A stretch of 12,699 nucleotides of DNA from Nitrososphaerota archaeon (GCA_003135575.1 PLCG01000012.1:8293-20991); one strand, 5' to 3'; shown: positions 5,923 through 11,675, numbered from the stretch's first letter. The notes: a model not told the origin generated them from the sequence alone. Made by a program: numbers and translations.

Positions 5923-6316
5923 ACAGTCGCAACTTTATAGGCAACTTCAGCAATTAATGCACGGATTGGCTTCAATCCAGATACCCGCTAGGCTCTTGGA
6001 AAGCCTCCTCGACCCAGGAACATGGGTTGCGGCTCTTGTTGTTGGAAGTCTTGTCGGGCCTGCAATCTCCAGAGCAAGAGTACTTCTTTTGCCAGTCATC
6101 AGATTCGTATTTTTTGAGGAGTTGTTTTACTGCGCGGTCACCGTAATGAACATGGAGAGAAGGACAAAGCGCGTAATTCCCTTGGGTCTTAGCCGAAGGA
6201 TTTTCGTCGAATCTTTCTTCAGGGGCGGATTCAAGTCGCTCAAGTCAAGCGCTCTCACTAGGGAGATGCGGGCTGACTTTGCCTTCTTTTGGTCGAGGTC
6301 CGTGAGAGTCGCGTAG
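5885..6316 (+). CDS. Doubtful open reading frame, 143 aa
   Basis: This frame is open but poorly supported. Residues 44-80 include hydrophobic stretches (WVAALVVGSLVGPAIS and VLLLPVIRFVFF) that could be membrane segments, and codons in the first ~80 residues are ordinary for the window. The 3' half, from 6127 on, is antisense to a convincing zinc-ribbon gene and is rich in Ser, Arg and Phe, as shadow frames usually are. No Shine-Dalgarno sequence or well-placed TATA element precedes the ATG, which lies directly after a hairpin. If real, it may be a shorter membrane protein starting at the internal ATG (5957) below a TTTATA at 5934-5939. Otherwise the gap 5740-6126 holds only the hairpin cluster. 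Confidence 0.2.
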   Translation: MTKPAQGDAKPCRQSQLYRQLQQLMHGLASIQIPARLLESLLDPGTWVAALVVGSLVGPAISRARVLLLPVIRFVFFEELFYCAVTVMNMERRTKRVIPLGLSRRIFVESFFRGGFKSLKSSALTREMRADFAFFWSRSVRVA

Positions 6317-6492
6317 ACTCTCTCGCATTCGCAGAAATCAACGTTCAAGTTACACCCGACACAATAGCGCACCTTCTGTTGATTGGCGTTCGTTCCGATT
6401 CGAGTCTTGCGACCGCATTTGGGGCAAAGTTTTCGCAAGGACAAGCACCGTGGAAAAAGGAAGGGAAGGTGCCTCTCAGAAGAGATGGGCAC
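6127..6492 (-). CDS. Zinc-ribbon protein, 121 aa
   Basis: The core is CPKCG (C23, C26), then VRYCVGC (C44, C47), a standard four-cysteine zinc ribbon. FCECERV follows (C54, C56), which could add a second partial site. The remainder is basic and helical, rich in Lys and Arg, and ends FVLLSMFITVTAQ. No named family is recognised; nucleic-acid or protein binding is the likely role. The GTG start (6492) overlaps the 3' end of the upstream zinc gene by 17 bases in another frame. TTG codons nearer the first cysteine are possible alternative starts. It is the last gene of a three-gene minus-strand operon in which two products carry multiple CxxC pairs. Confidence 0.6.
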   Translation of the reverse strand: MPISSERHLPFLFPRCLSLRKLCPKCGRKTRIGTNANQQKVRYCVGCNLNVDFCECERVYATLTDLDQKKAKSARISLVRALDLSDLNPPLKKDSTKILRLRPKGITRFVLLSMFITVTAQ

Positions 6493-6790
6493 CGCATGAA
6501 CTGCACTTTGTCTGTCTTACAGGGTCGGCTAGGGTCCCACAATGCCGACAGGGAACCCTGATGGATTCCCGCTCAACGATTGTGGGAGCCTCTGCGCGCT
6601 GAACAGGGGTGGAAGGAGAACCCATCACCTGAACCTGTTGCAGGACTTCGCCGATTCCCTTGCAGCGAGGGCACGTGACGAATCTATGAGTCCAGCCGAA
6701 ACCAACGGGGACTCGAATCCGCTTCGCCCCGTTGCAACGACTGCAAGTGACGAGGCGATGGGTTGCCTGGAGGGACAATGCGGGTTGCAC
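6476..6790 (-). CDS. DnaJ-type zinc-finger protein, 104 aa
   Basis: Four CxxC pairs are visible: C16/C19, C40/C43, C81/C84 and C96/C99. The first two sit in TCSRCNGAK and TCPRCKGIG, close to the CxxCxGxG repeats of DnaJ zinc fingers. The last two form a separate ribbon (VPCRHCGTLADP, then TKCSSCGAHLF), joined by a flexible linker of about 30 residues. There is no J domain, so this is not a chaperone DnaJ; isolated CxxCxGxG modules occur in many archaeal and viral proteins. The GTG start at 6790 lies 3 bases after the upstream gene's stop, with a G-rich run just before it, so the genes are probably coupled. Its own 3' end overlaps the next gene by 17 bases. Confidence 0.7.
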   Translation of the reverse strand: MQPALSLQATHRLVTCSRCNGAKRIRVPVGFGWTHRFVTCPRCKGIGEVLQQVQVMGSPSTPVQRAEAPTIVERESIRVPCRHCGTLADPVRQTKCSSCGAHLF

Positions 6791-6793
6791 CCC

Positions 6794-7144
6794 CTAGGCT
6801 TTTGGCTTCGGAGGTGTCTTGCCGAACTTGTCCAGATACCACGTTGTGGCATCTTTGCGGCCTTTGATGTACGCCAGCTGGTTCAGGACGCCTTTCTCCG
6901 TTGGCTGTGGGAGAACGTTGCCTTCCTTGTCCACGACGAAGAAAAACCCCGCAGCCCTGTGATAGGAACCGCCAGTTGCCTTCTTCAGCGCTTGGCTAGC
7001 AGTTTCGATGCGTTCGAGAGGATACTTGCCACCGTTGGCCGCGAGGACAGAGAAGATAACTTCTTGTCTGTCGCGTGGCTTCGCCTTCGTTTCCTTCGGT
7101 GCCTTTGCCTTCTGCCCGCTTGTCTTTCCGTTAGAGTTGCTCAT
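6794..7144 (-). CDS. Hypothetical basic protein, 116 aa, first gene of a zinc-protein operon
   Basis: I do not recognise this protein. The first ~27 residues are a Lys/Ser-rich, probably disordered tail (SNSNGKTSGQKAKAPKETKA). A compact domain follows with the pattern helix, strand, strand: QEVIFSVLAANGGKYPLERI, GFFFVVDKEGNVLPQPTEKG and AYIKGRKDATTWYLDKFG. The end is again basic (KTPPKPKA). Such tails often hold nucleic acid or ribosomes. The ATG has CTAAG-like bases 25-29 upstream, a weak TATA match. It lies divergent to the winged-helix gene at 7284, with 139 bases between, and heads an operon whose next two genes encode CxxC-rich proteins. Confidence 0.65.
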   Translation of the reverse strand: MSNSNGKTSGQKAKAPKETKAKPRDRQEVIFSVLAANGGKYPLERIETASQALKKATGGSYHRAAGFFFVVDKEGNVLPQPTEKGVLNQLAYIKGRKDATTWYLDKFGKTPPKPKA

Positions 7145-7255
7145 ACCAATGACTTGACGAAGCCCGACTTAGACGGGACCGGGTCTTACGTAGACGGAAA
7201 CTTCCTCGAACATTTCAGCCATTTTCACCAAGCATTCTCGATTAATCTGCTATTC

Positions 7256-7261
7256 TTATTA
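7256..7261 (+). promoter_or_regulatory. TATA-like element for the winged-helix/nuclease operon
   Basis: TTATTA is centred about 25 bases before the GTG at 7284, which favours a leaderless transcript starting on that GTG. Confidence 0.5.
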
Positions 7262-7283
7262 GGAACTAGGGCAAACATCTAGC

Positions 7284-7742
7284 GTGGCCAAGAAATCTGG
7301 TTTACCAACTTCGAACCTGAACGTCAAACTTAGCCTGAAGTCAGGCGGAGTAGAGGTAACCGGTGAAGGTACTATTACCGACCTTGGAAAGGAAATATCT
7401 GCGATGAAAGGATTGCTAGACCTCGCGGCAGGCGGAACTCCCGGTTCTCAAATTGCAGAGGCATCTGAAGCGGCAAGCGTTTCATCAACCGAATTCAATG
7501 CTGAAGCACCTGTGATTAGGGCGTCGAAGAGTACCACAGAAAACATTCGTTCTCTTTTCGGTACTCCATGGGGGCGAACACCGCGTGGCGTCAGCGATGT
7601 AATGTCAGCACTCGAAAATAACGCAATCCCCGATAGGATTGAATCAGTGAATATGGCTCTCCTTCGAGAGGTGAAGAGAGGATTCCTCCGCAGACTCAAG
7701 AGAGACGGCAAATGGGTCTATTATAAGGTACCAGAGACATGA
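7284..7742 (+). CDS. Winged-helix-like protein with N-terminal beta/helix module, 152 aa
   Basis: Two parts are seen. Residues 10-48 contain two strands and a helix (LNVKLSLKSGGVEVTGEG, then LGKEISAMKGLLDL), a compact module found at the front of some archaeal proteins. A Ser/Ala/Glu-rich linker (50-80) follows. The C-terminal part (84-150) runs TENIRSLFGTPWGRTPRGVS, DVMSALENNAIPD, and REVKRGFLRRLKRDGKWVYYKVP. Its helix, helix and strand-rich basic end look like a winged-helix domain with the wing at GKWVYYK. The GTG start has a TATA element 25 bases upstream and no Shine-Dalgarno sequence. The stop codon is one base from the start of an Mrr-like nuclease gene, so the two probably act together, perhaps with this protein binding DNA or regulating. 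No named family is recognised. Confidence 0.6.
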   Translation: MAKKSGLPTSNLNVKLSLKSGGVEVTGEGTITDLGKEISAMKGLLDLAAGGTPGSQIAEASEAASVSSTEFNAEAPVIRASKSTTENIRSLFGTPWGRTPRGVSDVMSALENNAIPDRIESVNMALLREVKRGFLRRLKRDGKWVYYKVPET

Positions 7743-7743
7743 C

Positions 7744-8622
7744 ATGTCTTTCTCCGGTCACCTTCCGAAGATTCTAGGCGACGATGCGGAGGAAGCATTC
7801 TATCGACTTACCACATTGTTGGGCTACACCAAGGACCGCACCCAAAATATTACCCCCGCAATTGACCTTATAGCCGAGTTTGATGATGCCGAGAGTCAGG
7901 AACGCAGTTCACTTCTGAAGCGTCCCATTTTTTCCCCTAACGGGATTACTGCTTTTAGTGTCAAGAGAGGACAATACAAACTCAAGGATGTGGCAAATTT
8001 GAAACGAGATATCGAAAAAGGAAAGAGGTCTAAGGACAAGAAAGACGAAGTATTGAGAAACCTCGCAGGTGGAGTATTGGTTACGGGTTCCCTCCTCCCA
8101 GAACCTGAACTAAACTCCATTCTGAAGGAAGACGGCATTTACATCTGGGACATAAGGAGACTAATCTTTTACTCTCTCAAGGTGAAGATTTGCGAAGAGT
8201 TGTCGGAATTAGGAGCTGTTAAGGAAGGTTATTTCCAGAGCCTCAACGGAAGCTTCGTGATAGCACCGACCAAGTTGGACATCGCCACCATGTATGTTCG
8301 AGTTTTTGCATTTCTTGACGACCATAATCTTGTCGTTCAACGAGACCACGCCATGAAGATGCTAATGGAAATATATTCAAGGGGTCTGAAGCCATTCTTG
8401 AGCAGCTCACCTTTGAGTCTCCAGGTAATCCTATCGGTTCATTCAATGGGGTCCGTGAGAAGAGAACTTGTAAAGGAAGCCTATGTTGACTACGCAAAGG
8501 CCCTGAAAAAGCACCCAAGGGTATTCTTCAGCACACCAGATGTGTTTGAGATTCAATCCTATGCTGCCGCACCCTGGACAGCTATTTTCTCTCCGAGTAC
8601 AAGTGCAACTCTTTCGCAGTAA
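7744..8622 (+). CDS. Mrr-superfamily-like nuclease, 292 aa
   Basis: The first ~145 residues follow the Mrr/restriction-endonuclease-like pattern. A helix contains E16 (DDAEEAFYRLTTLLG), then AIDLIAEF supplies D41, and GITAFSVKRGQ supplies S72-V-K74 with Q77. The family-like end is GGVLVTGSLLPEPE and GIYIWDIRRLIFY (residues ~109-143). As in the restriction nuclease at 3153, the acidic residue of the D...(E/D)xK motif is replaced by Ser. E91, 16 residues after the Lys, could supply the missing charge. The C-terminal 140 residues (KVKICEELSELG onward) are mainly helical and unrecognised, perhaps for target binding. The gene is coupled to the winged-helix gene by a one-base gap and has no methyltransferase beside it, so a modification-dependent or other restriction function is possible. 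Confidence 0.55.
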   Translation: MSFSGHLPKILGDDAEEAFYRLTTLLGYTKDRTQNITPAIDLIAEFDDAESQERSSLLKRPIFSPNGITAFSVKRGQYKLKDVANLKRDIEKGKRSKDKKDEVLRNLAGGVLVTGSLLPEPELNSILKEDGIYIWDIRRLIFYSLKVKICEELSELGAVKEGYFQSLNGSFVIAPTKLDIATMYVRVFAFLDDHNLVVQRDHAMKMLMEIYSRGLKPFLSSSPLSLQVILSVHSMGSVRRELVKEAYVDYAKALKKHPRVFFSTPDVFEIQSYAAAPWTAIFSPSTSATLSQ

Positions 8623-8693
8623 CTAACAGGGAGATTCTGTCGGCAGAGGTGGAGCATCCGGTTGCAACAGTCGGTTGTGTATTTTCGTGGAGC

Positions 8694-8939
8694 TTAGGGA
8701 GCTAAAGGAAGGTAGAAAATCATCAAAAGTGCCACTCCTGCAGCTGAGACAAAAATGATGAGCCTTATCGCGGCATTCACCAACAATGGTGTGATTCGGT
8801 TCCAGTCTAGCGCCTTCAGCTTATCGTAGATGAAATTGCCCACTATTGATGATAGGACGCCAACGACCATGTCAAGCACATACGATTGTGTGGCGCTCTT
8901 TACCATATCATTCGGAGCGTCGAGGTCGTTTATAGCCAT
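8694..8939 (-). CDS. Small membrane protein, 81 aa
   Basis: The C-terminal segment LIIFVSAAGVALLMIFYLPL (residues ~60-79) is a clear transmembrane helix. An earlier stretch, YVLDMVVGVLSSIVGNFIY (20-38), is hydrophobic enough to be a second or an amphipathic one. The N-terminus is acidic and short. No family is recognised. The ATG at 8939 has no good TATA element at the expected distance (a CTAAAG lies only 15-20 bases upstream). Its 3' end is convergent with the Mrr-like gene, 71 bases away. Small membrane proteins beside nuclease genes can be effectors, immunity partners or unrelated. Confidence 0.6.
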   Translation of the reverse strand: MAINDLDAPNDMVKSATQSYVLDMVVGVLSSIVGNFIYDKLKALDWNRITPLLVNAAIRLIIFVSAAGVALLMIFYLPLAP

Positions 8940-8954
8940 ATCAAGAATTGCGCT

Positions 8955-9104
8955 TTAGACGGGGGTTCAAGTGTCTAATTTCATTCACTGGGCCGAAATG
9001 ACGGTCAAGCCATCCGGAAGAGCATCTGAATCGGTCCCAAGGGATGCGAGACGGGTCCAGGGCACTACTCGCCCTTGGGAAGGGCAACAAAACCGGATTA
9101 GACG
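8955..9104. repeat. TTAGAC repeats in the divergent gap
   Basis: TTAGACG occurs at 8955-8961 and 9098-9104, and its inverse GTCTAA at 8973-8978, forming an inverted repeat with the first copy. The gap 8940-9171 is otherwise without a convincing gene; the open frames on both strands look like random frames. The repeats could be regulatory sites, but they are short and may be chance. Confidence 0.25.
9035..9080. repeat. Perfect 9-bp inverted repeat in a gap without genes
   Basis: TCCCAAGGG (9035-9043) and CCCTTGGGA (9072-9080) are exact reverse complements with a 28-base spacer. Inside, CCAGGGC and GCCCTTGG (with one extra T) can form a competing smaller hairpin. It is a strong stem and could belong to an untranslated RNA or a protein site upstream of the gene at 9172. 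Confidence 0.4.
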
Positions 9105-9142
9105 CTTCCAGCCTAGAACAGCGTTTTGCAACCGTACGACTC

Positions 9143-9148
9143 AATATT
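9143..9148 (+). promoter_or_regulatory. TATA-like element for the ATL-like gene
   Basis: AATATT is centred about 26 bases before the ATG at 9172, in line with the other leaderless promoters in the window. Confidence 0.5.
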
Positions 9149-9171
9149 CGAGGCCTTTGAGAGGGTAATTC

Positions 9172-9546
9172 ATGGTAACAATCGCAGAAGCAAAGGCGAG
9201 AGTCTATCCTGTCCTGATTTCTCTCGCGAGAGCAGGCAAGAAAGTAACATACGGGGAGCTCTGGAAAATGGCTGGCTTCAATCCCCGATGGCGGAGATAC
9301 ATGGGGCAAATTCCCGGAGAAATCAGTGAAGTAGAACTGGCTCATCACCATCCCCCCTTATCGGCCATCGTCATCAACGAGAACAGCAAGTATCCTGGTG
9401 GAGGATTTCTTGGGCTAGACTGTACGCCAGCTGAGCTGAAGAGGAACAACAAGAAGGAATACGCGAAGCCTCTGAGCGACGAAGACAAGGCCTATGTTAC
9501 ATTGCAGCAAGAGGCAGTCTGGAAACATTGGGGAGCAATTCCATGA
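9172..9546 (+). CDS. ATL-like (alkyltransferase-like) winged-helix protein, 124 aa
   Basis: The central region resembles the DNA-binding domain shared by O6-alkylguanine alkyltransferases and ATL proteins. GKKVTYGELWKMAGF (residues 22-36) matches the 'vsYGELA' winged-helix entry, and PPLSAIVINENSKYPGGGFL (61-80) matches the region after the active site ('pcHRVi...G..gGf'). The PCHR cysteine motif of true alkyltransferases is replaced by PPLS, so no alkyl transfer is expected; binding and flagging of DNA damage or modification would be the ATL-like role. A C-terminal helical part (SDEDKAYVTLQQEAVWKHW) is additional. The ATG has a TATA element at the right distance and a GAGGGT just before it. 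It is followed by a membrane protein gene after 40 bases. The family call is by pattern only. Confidence 0.45.
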   Translation: MVTIAEAKARVYPVLISLARAGKKVTYGELWKMAGFNPRWRRYMGQIPGEISEVELAHHHPPLSAIVINENSKYPGGGFLGLDCTPAELKRNNKKEYAKPLSDEDKAYVTLQQEAVWKHWGAIP

Positions 9547-9586
9547 AGGCGTTCGGCTTTTGTAGTCAGGTCAGCCTATCCAAGCG

Positions 9587-10426
9587 ATGGACAGTAAAGA
9601 GATTGCCAGCCTTGTAAGTAGCATAGTCTCTTCTCTTGGGATTGCCGGTGCAGTCATCTGGTCATACATCGCAGTTGTTCCAGTTTTCGCGATTGTTCTT
9701 TCAACCTCATTAGCCTATTTCTTTGCGCGGGTTAACTCAAGAGACACACGAAAGTACGAAGTCAGGAGGGTTGCAATCAGCGAGGCCTTAGGCCCTCTCT
9801 ACGGACAGATTCTGAAGATTCAGGAATCATTCGAGTCGAACCGGGCAAGTCTGAATGTCTCATACATCACTTCGGCGGAGGATTACTGGGAAGCCATCCG
9901 ACATAGCCACAAGTTCTTCGTCATTGAAGAACCTCTGAGGTCGAACATTGAGGAATATTTTGGTCGATTGAACAGGTTCAACAAATCAGAATACCTCGCA
10001 CATAATGACATCTCAGAGGTCGAAAAGGTCATCCTACCGAGTGTTATTCCGGAAATAATCGAAGTCGTTAACCCCGCCATCGTAACAGCTTGGAGCAATG
10101 GCGAGAGGTTTATCGCGACGCTCCGAGGTGCACTATACTGGGACGTGGACCTCCTAAGCTTGCATCGGGGGCAATTTGTTGAGCTCTACCTTGATGCATT
10201 GGTTTCGGGAGAGCAACATGGAACAACGATGCAGCGGAGTGTGAGAATAAATGACGCGGCTAGGATTGACCGCATCTTAGCCGAATTCTGGAGTGCAGCG
10301 CGTCCCCTGCTGAGAGGAAATCAGAGGTTCATTGCAGAAGAGAAGGAGCGAACGGAACTCATCGAAGAAACGAAGAGAGTTAGAGTCGCCATTGAGGGCG
10401 AGTTCACGAAATGGGCCAAGACGTGA
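9587..10426 (+). CDS. Two-TM membrane protein with cytoplasmic helical domain, 279 aa
   Basis: Two hydrophobic helices, VSSIVSSLGIAGAVIWSYI (residues 10-28) and VVPVFAIVLSTSLAYFFARV (29-48), open the protein. They are separated by almost no loop, so they form a tight hairpin with both ends on the same side. The rest is a mostly helical, charged soluble domain (about 230 residues), ending in a coiled-coil-like stretch EEKERTELIEETKRVRVAIE (~250-270). No catalytic motif or named family is recognised. The ATG at 9587 follows the ATL-like gene by 40 bases with no Shine-Dalgarno sequence; CTTTTGTAG about 25-30 bases upstream is a weak TATA candidate. It ends convergent with the secreted-protein gene, 21 bases away. 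A role as a membrane-bound sensor or effector is a guess. Confidence 0.65.
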   Translation: MDSKEIASLVSSIVSSLGIAGAVIWSYIAVVPVFAIVLSTSLAYFFARVNSRDTRKYEVRRVAISEALGPLYGQILKIQESFESNRASLNVSYITSAEDYWEAIRHSHKFFVIEEPLRSNIEEYFGRLNRFNKSEYLAHNDISEVEKVILPSVIPEIIEVVNPAIVTAWSNGERFIATLRGALYWDVDLLSLHRGQFVELYLDALVSGEQHGTTMQRSVRINDAARIDRILAEFWSAARPLLRGNQRFIAEEKERTELIEETKRVRVAIEGEFTKWAKT

Positions 10427-10447
10427 GTAGATTGCAGGTCGGCCGAA

Positions 10448-10993
10448 CTAGATGAAATTACCGCTTCCAGTCAGGTGGATGCCGCCTGAAAGAACCAAAG
10501 TCACGGTAAATGACTCACCCGACTGGGCTTTCAGGTCGAACCCTCCCAAGTGAATCTTGCTATCCTCAACGCATTGTGGGCCTAGGGTCCCGTGAGTAAG
10601 CGTTATGATAACTGGATTTGACGCAGCTTTGATATCAATCTCCTGAATCTGCACTTCGACGCGACCATCTCCCGGCTTGGGGCTAACCTGAAGAAAGGAG
10701 TTCCATGGAGCATAAGCCGGGTCGCACGAAAAGAAAGTATCGGGTCCCGATATCCCATTGGAGGAAAACTCCTGAGCGAAAAGGTTCCCCGTGACAACAA
10801 AAGAAGAGCCTTGTTGCATTGTGAGCGAAGGTGCCAAAGCCAAGTCTGTGGTTGTTTGAGAGCTTGTGCCGGAACTGGGCCCAATGACATCGGCAGAGCC
10901 TGATAACAAGCCGCGTATCGAGACAACTTGGGCAATTCCATATCCTGCTACGAGCACTATCGCAATGAGAAGGACTGTCTTTCCCTTTCCCAT
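10448..10993 (-). CDS. Membrane-anchored extracytoplasmic protein, 181 aa
   Basis: A short basic start (MGKGK) precedes one hydrophobic segment, TVLLIAIVLVAGYGIAQVV (residues 6-24), which acts as a signal anchor. A Ser/Thr/Gly-rich linker (31-50) follows, then a strand-rich outer domain with only two cysteines, C90 and C141, placed to form a disulfide. This is the layout of archaeal pilin-like or surface proteins, but no class III signal motif is evident and no family is recognised. The ATG at 10993 has TTATATC (11015-11021) 25 bases upstream. The gene is divergent from a winged-helix regulator, and palindromes in the gap suggest both promoters answer to that regulator. Confidence 0.7.
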   Translation of the reverse strand: MGKGKTVLLIAIVLVAGYGIAQVVSIRGLLSGSADVIGPSSGTSSQTTTDLALAPSLTMQQGSSFVVTGNLFAQEFSSNGISGPDTFFSCDPAYAPWNSFLQVSPKPGDGRVEVQIQEIDIKAASNPVIITLTHGTLGPQCVEDSKIHLGGFDLKAQSGESFTVTLVLSGGIHLTGSGNFI

Positions 10994-11014
10994 ATCGTTC
11001 GTTGGCGCTTGGCC

Positions 11015-11021
11015 GATATAA
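11015..11021 (-). promoter_or_regulatory. TATA-like element for the extracytoplasmic protein gene
   Basis: The minus strand reads TTATATC, centred about 25 bases before the ATG at 10993. A palindrome (11023-11040) abuts its upstream edge. Confidence 0.55.
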
Positions 11022-11022
11022 G

Positions 11023-11097
11023 GGTTCGAATCCGCGAGCCTGACTCGTATGTGCGAGTCTGTGTGTTATTAGCCGAGACTAGCTCGTAGATTCGAGC
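11023..11097. promoter_or_regulatory. Three related palindromes in a divergent promoter: operator candidates
   Basis: Each has inverted arms around a 6-bp spacer. GGTTCG-N6-CGAGCC (11023-11040) has one mismatch. GACTCG-N6-CGAGTC (11042-11059) and GCTCG-N6-CGAGC (11082-11097) are perfect. The common half-site is (C/T)TCG...CGAG. The first borders the TATA element of the 10993 gene. The second lies just upstream of, and the third just downstream of, the TTATTA (11066-11071) of the regulator gene. An extra CGAG half-site lies at 11074. This is the arrangement expected for a dimeric winged-helix protein controlling itself and its neighbour. Confidence 0.6.
11066..11071 (+). promoter_or_regulatory. 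TATA-like element for the winged-helix regulator
   Basis: TTATTA is centred about 34 bases before the GTG start at 11103, placing the transcription start near 11095 with a leader of roughly 8 bases. The third palindrome would cover that start. Confidence 0.45.
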
Positions 11098-11102
11098 CAC
11101 AG

Positions 11103-11372
11103 GTGAAGGTCAGGAAGATTCTTGACGACCCAAGCGTAGTCATTCTCCTTCACATTCAGGAGAAGGATTCGGCAAGGCATTCAGACCTAGTCAAGCTCAA
11201 CCACAGCAGGAGCACGCTGTCTCTCGTTCTCAGAGACCTCGAAGATGAAGGACTGATTGAACGCAAGGTAGTCACAACAAGACCGTTCAGAGTTGACTAC
11301 ACTCTCACTTCCCTTGGCACGCGAGTTGCTTCCGGATTCAGGGGCATCAAGAAGGAACTATCAGAAAACTGA
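11103..11372 (+). CDS. Winged-helix transcription regulator, 89 aa
   Basis: This is a single winged-helix domain. The first helix is DDPSVVILLHIQ (residues 8-19), the second lies near RHSDLVKLN (25-33), and the recognition helix is SRSTLSLVLRDLEDEGLI (35-52). The wing follows, RKVVTTRPFRVDYTLTSLG (54-72), and a final helix ends RGIKKELSEN. This is the HxlR/ArsR/MarR-like arrangement with the typical '..L..L...GLI.R......y.LT..G' pattern. No metal-binding cysteines are seen, so the signal it senses is unknown. The GTG start is the first in-frame start before the domain. Palindromes on both sides of its promoter suggest it represses itself and the divergent surface-protein gene. Confidence 0.75.
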   Translation: MKVRKILDDPSVVILLHIQEKDSARHSDLVKLNHSRSTLSLVLRDLEDEGLIERKVVTTRPFRVDYTLTSLGTRVASGFRGIKKELSEN

Positions 11373-11384
11373 GGGAAGGAAAGA

Positions 11385-11540
11385 ATGCGAAGCCTGTTGA
11401 CAAGATTTTTGAAAGCGACCCTGCCTCTATTCTCTATCAGTAGTAGTATAGTGAAGGGAGGAATTATTTTTGTTTGGCTTGACGAACGTCTTAGAAAAAT
11501 GGAAAATAAATCGATATTATTCTCCTGCAGGCCGCAATAA
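11385..11540 (+). CDS. Possible small membrane-leaning peptide, 51 aa
   Basis: This is a weak candidate. The ATG follows a purine-rich GGAAGGAAAG that could serve as a ribosome site, 12 bases after the regulator's stop. Residues 11-31 (ATLPLFSISSSIVKGGIIFV) are hydrophobic, and the end is basic. The frame ends 17 bases before a terminator-like hairpin, which fits a last gene of the operon, but there is no family match or clear codon signal. Confidence 0.25.
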   Translation: MRSLLTRFLKATLPLFSISSSIVKGGIIFVWLDERLRKMENKSILFSCRPQ

Positions 11541-11557
11541 GCACGATTTGTTTGGCC

Positions 11558-11582
11558 TTCAGCCCAAAGGGGCTGGATTTTT
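11558..11582 (+). terminator. Terminator-like hairpin with T-run
   Basis: CAGCCC (11560-11565), an AAAG loop and GGGCTG (11570-11575) form a perfect 6-bp stem. It extends to 8 bp with a G-T and a T-A pair, and TTTTT follows at 11578-11582. It lies downstream of the regulator gene and most likely ends that transcript. Confidence 0.6.
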
Positions 11583-11596
11583 GGCGTTGAAGTACT

Positions 11597-11634
11597 GGGA
11601 AAAATATTCCAAATAAATGGAAAATCGTTTTCCC
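11597..11634. repeat. Large two-part inverted repeat upstream of the integrase
   Basis: GGGAAAA (11597-11603) pairs with TTTTCCC (11628-11634). Inside, TTCCA (11607-11611) pairs with TGGAA (11618-11622) around AATAAA. The spacer is very A/T-rich. ATGGAAAAT inside it (11617-11625) also occurs at 11499-11507 as a direct repeat. Such A/T-rich repeats beside an integrase gene could be recombinase or host-factor binding sites. The stretch 11373-11673 holds no other convincing gene. Confidence 0.4.
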
Positions 11635-11663
11635 ATCAATAAGTCTTAGTCCATTTGACTGCA

Positions 11664-11675
11664 ACACAATTGTGT
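11664..11675. promoter_or_regulatory. 12-bp perfect palindrome over the integrase start
   Basis: ACACAATTGTGT is its own reverse complement and overlaps the GTG start codon (11674-11676). It could be an operator for the integrase gene. Confidence 0.35.

Noticed and set aside
5900..6126. Minus-strand 50-codon frame ending in CINC
   Set aside because: It has no promoter or ribosome site, ordinary shadow-like content, and lies opposite the hairpin cluster.
6542..7282. Long plus-strand open frame of 246 codons
   Set aside because: It is antisense to three well-packed minus-strand genes with clear CxxC motifs and its protein has no recognisable structure.
2855..8963. Recurring TAGACGGG-like motif at 2860, 7170 and 8956
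   Set aside because: At 7170 the opposite strand is simply the CTAAG-type promoter element, the copies are short, and their positions relative to genes differ.
8971..9329. Two plus-strand frames of 65-67 codons before the ATL-like gene
   Set aside because: They contain Arg/Ser-rich, low-structure peptides and overlap strong inverted repeats; no promoter or ribosome site fits.
8941..9351. Minus-strand open frame of 136 codons
   Set aside because: Its first half is antisense to the ATL-like gene, and its protein is rich in Ser, Arg and Cys with no pattern.
11021..11040. A tRNA T-loop-like GGTTCGAATCC
   Set aside because: The flanking bases do not form a T stem, there is no D arm or acceptor upstream, and the stretch is explained better as one of three similar palindromes.
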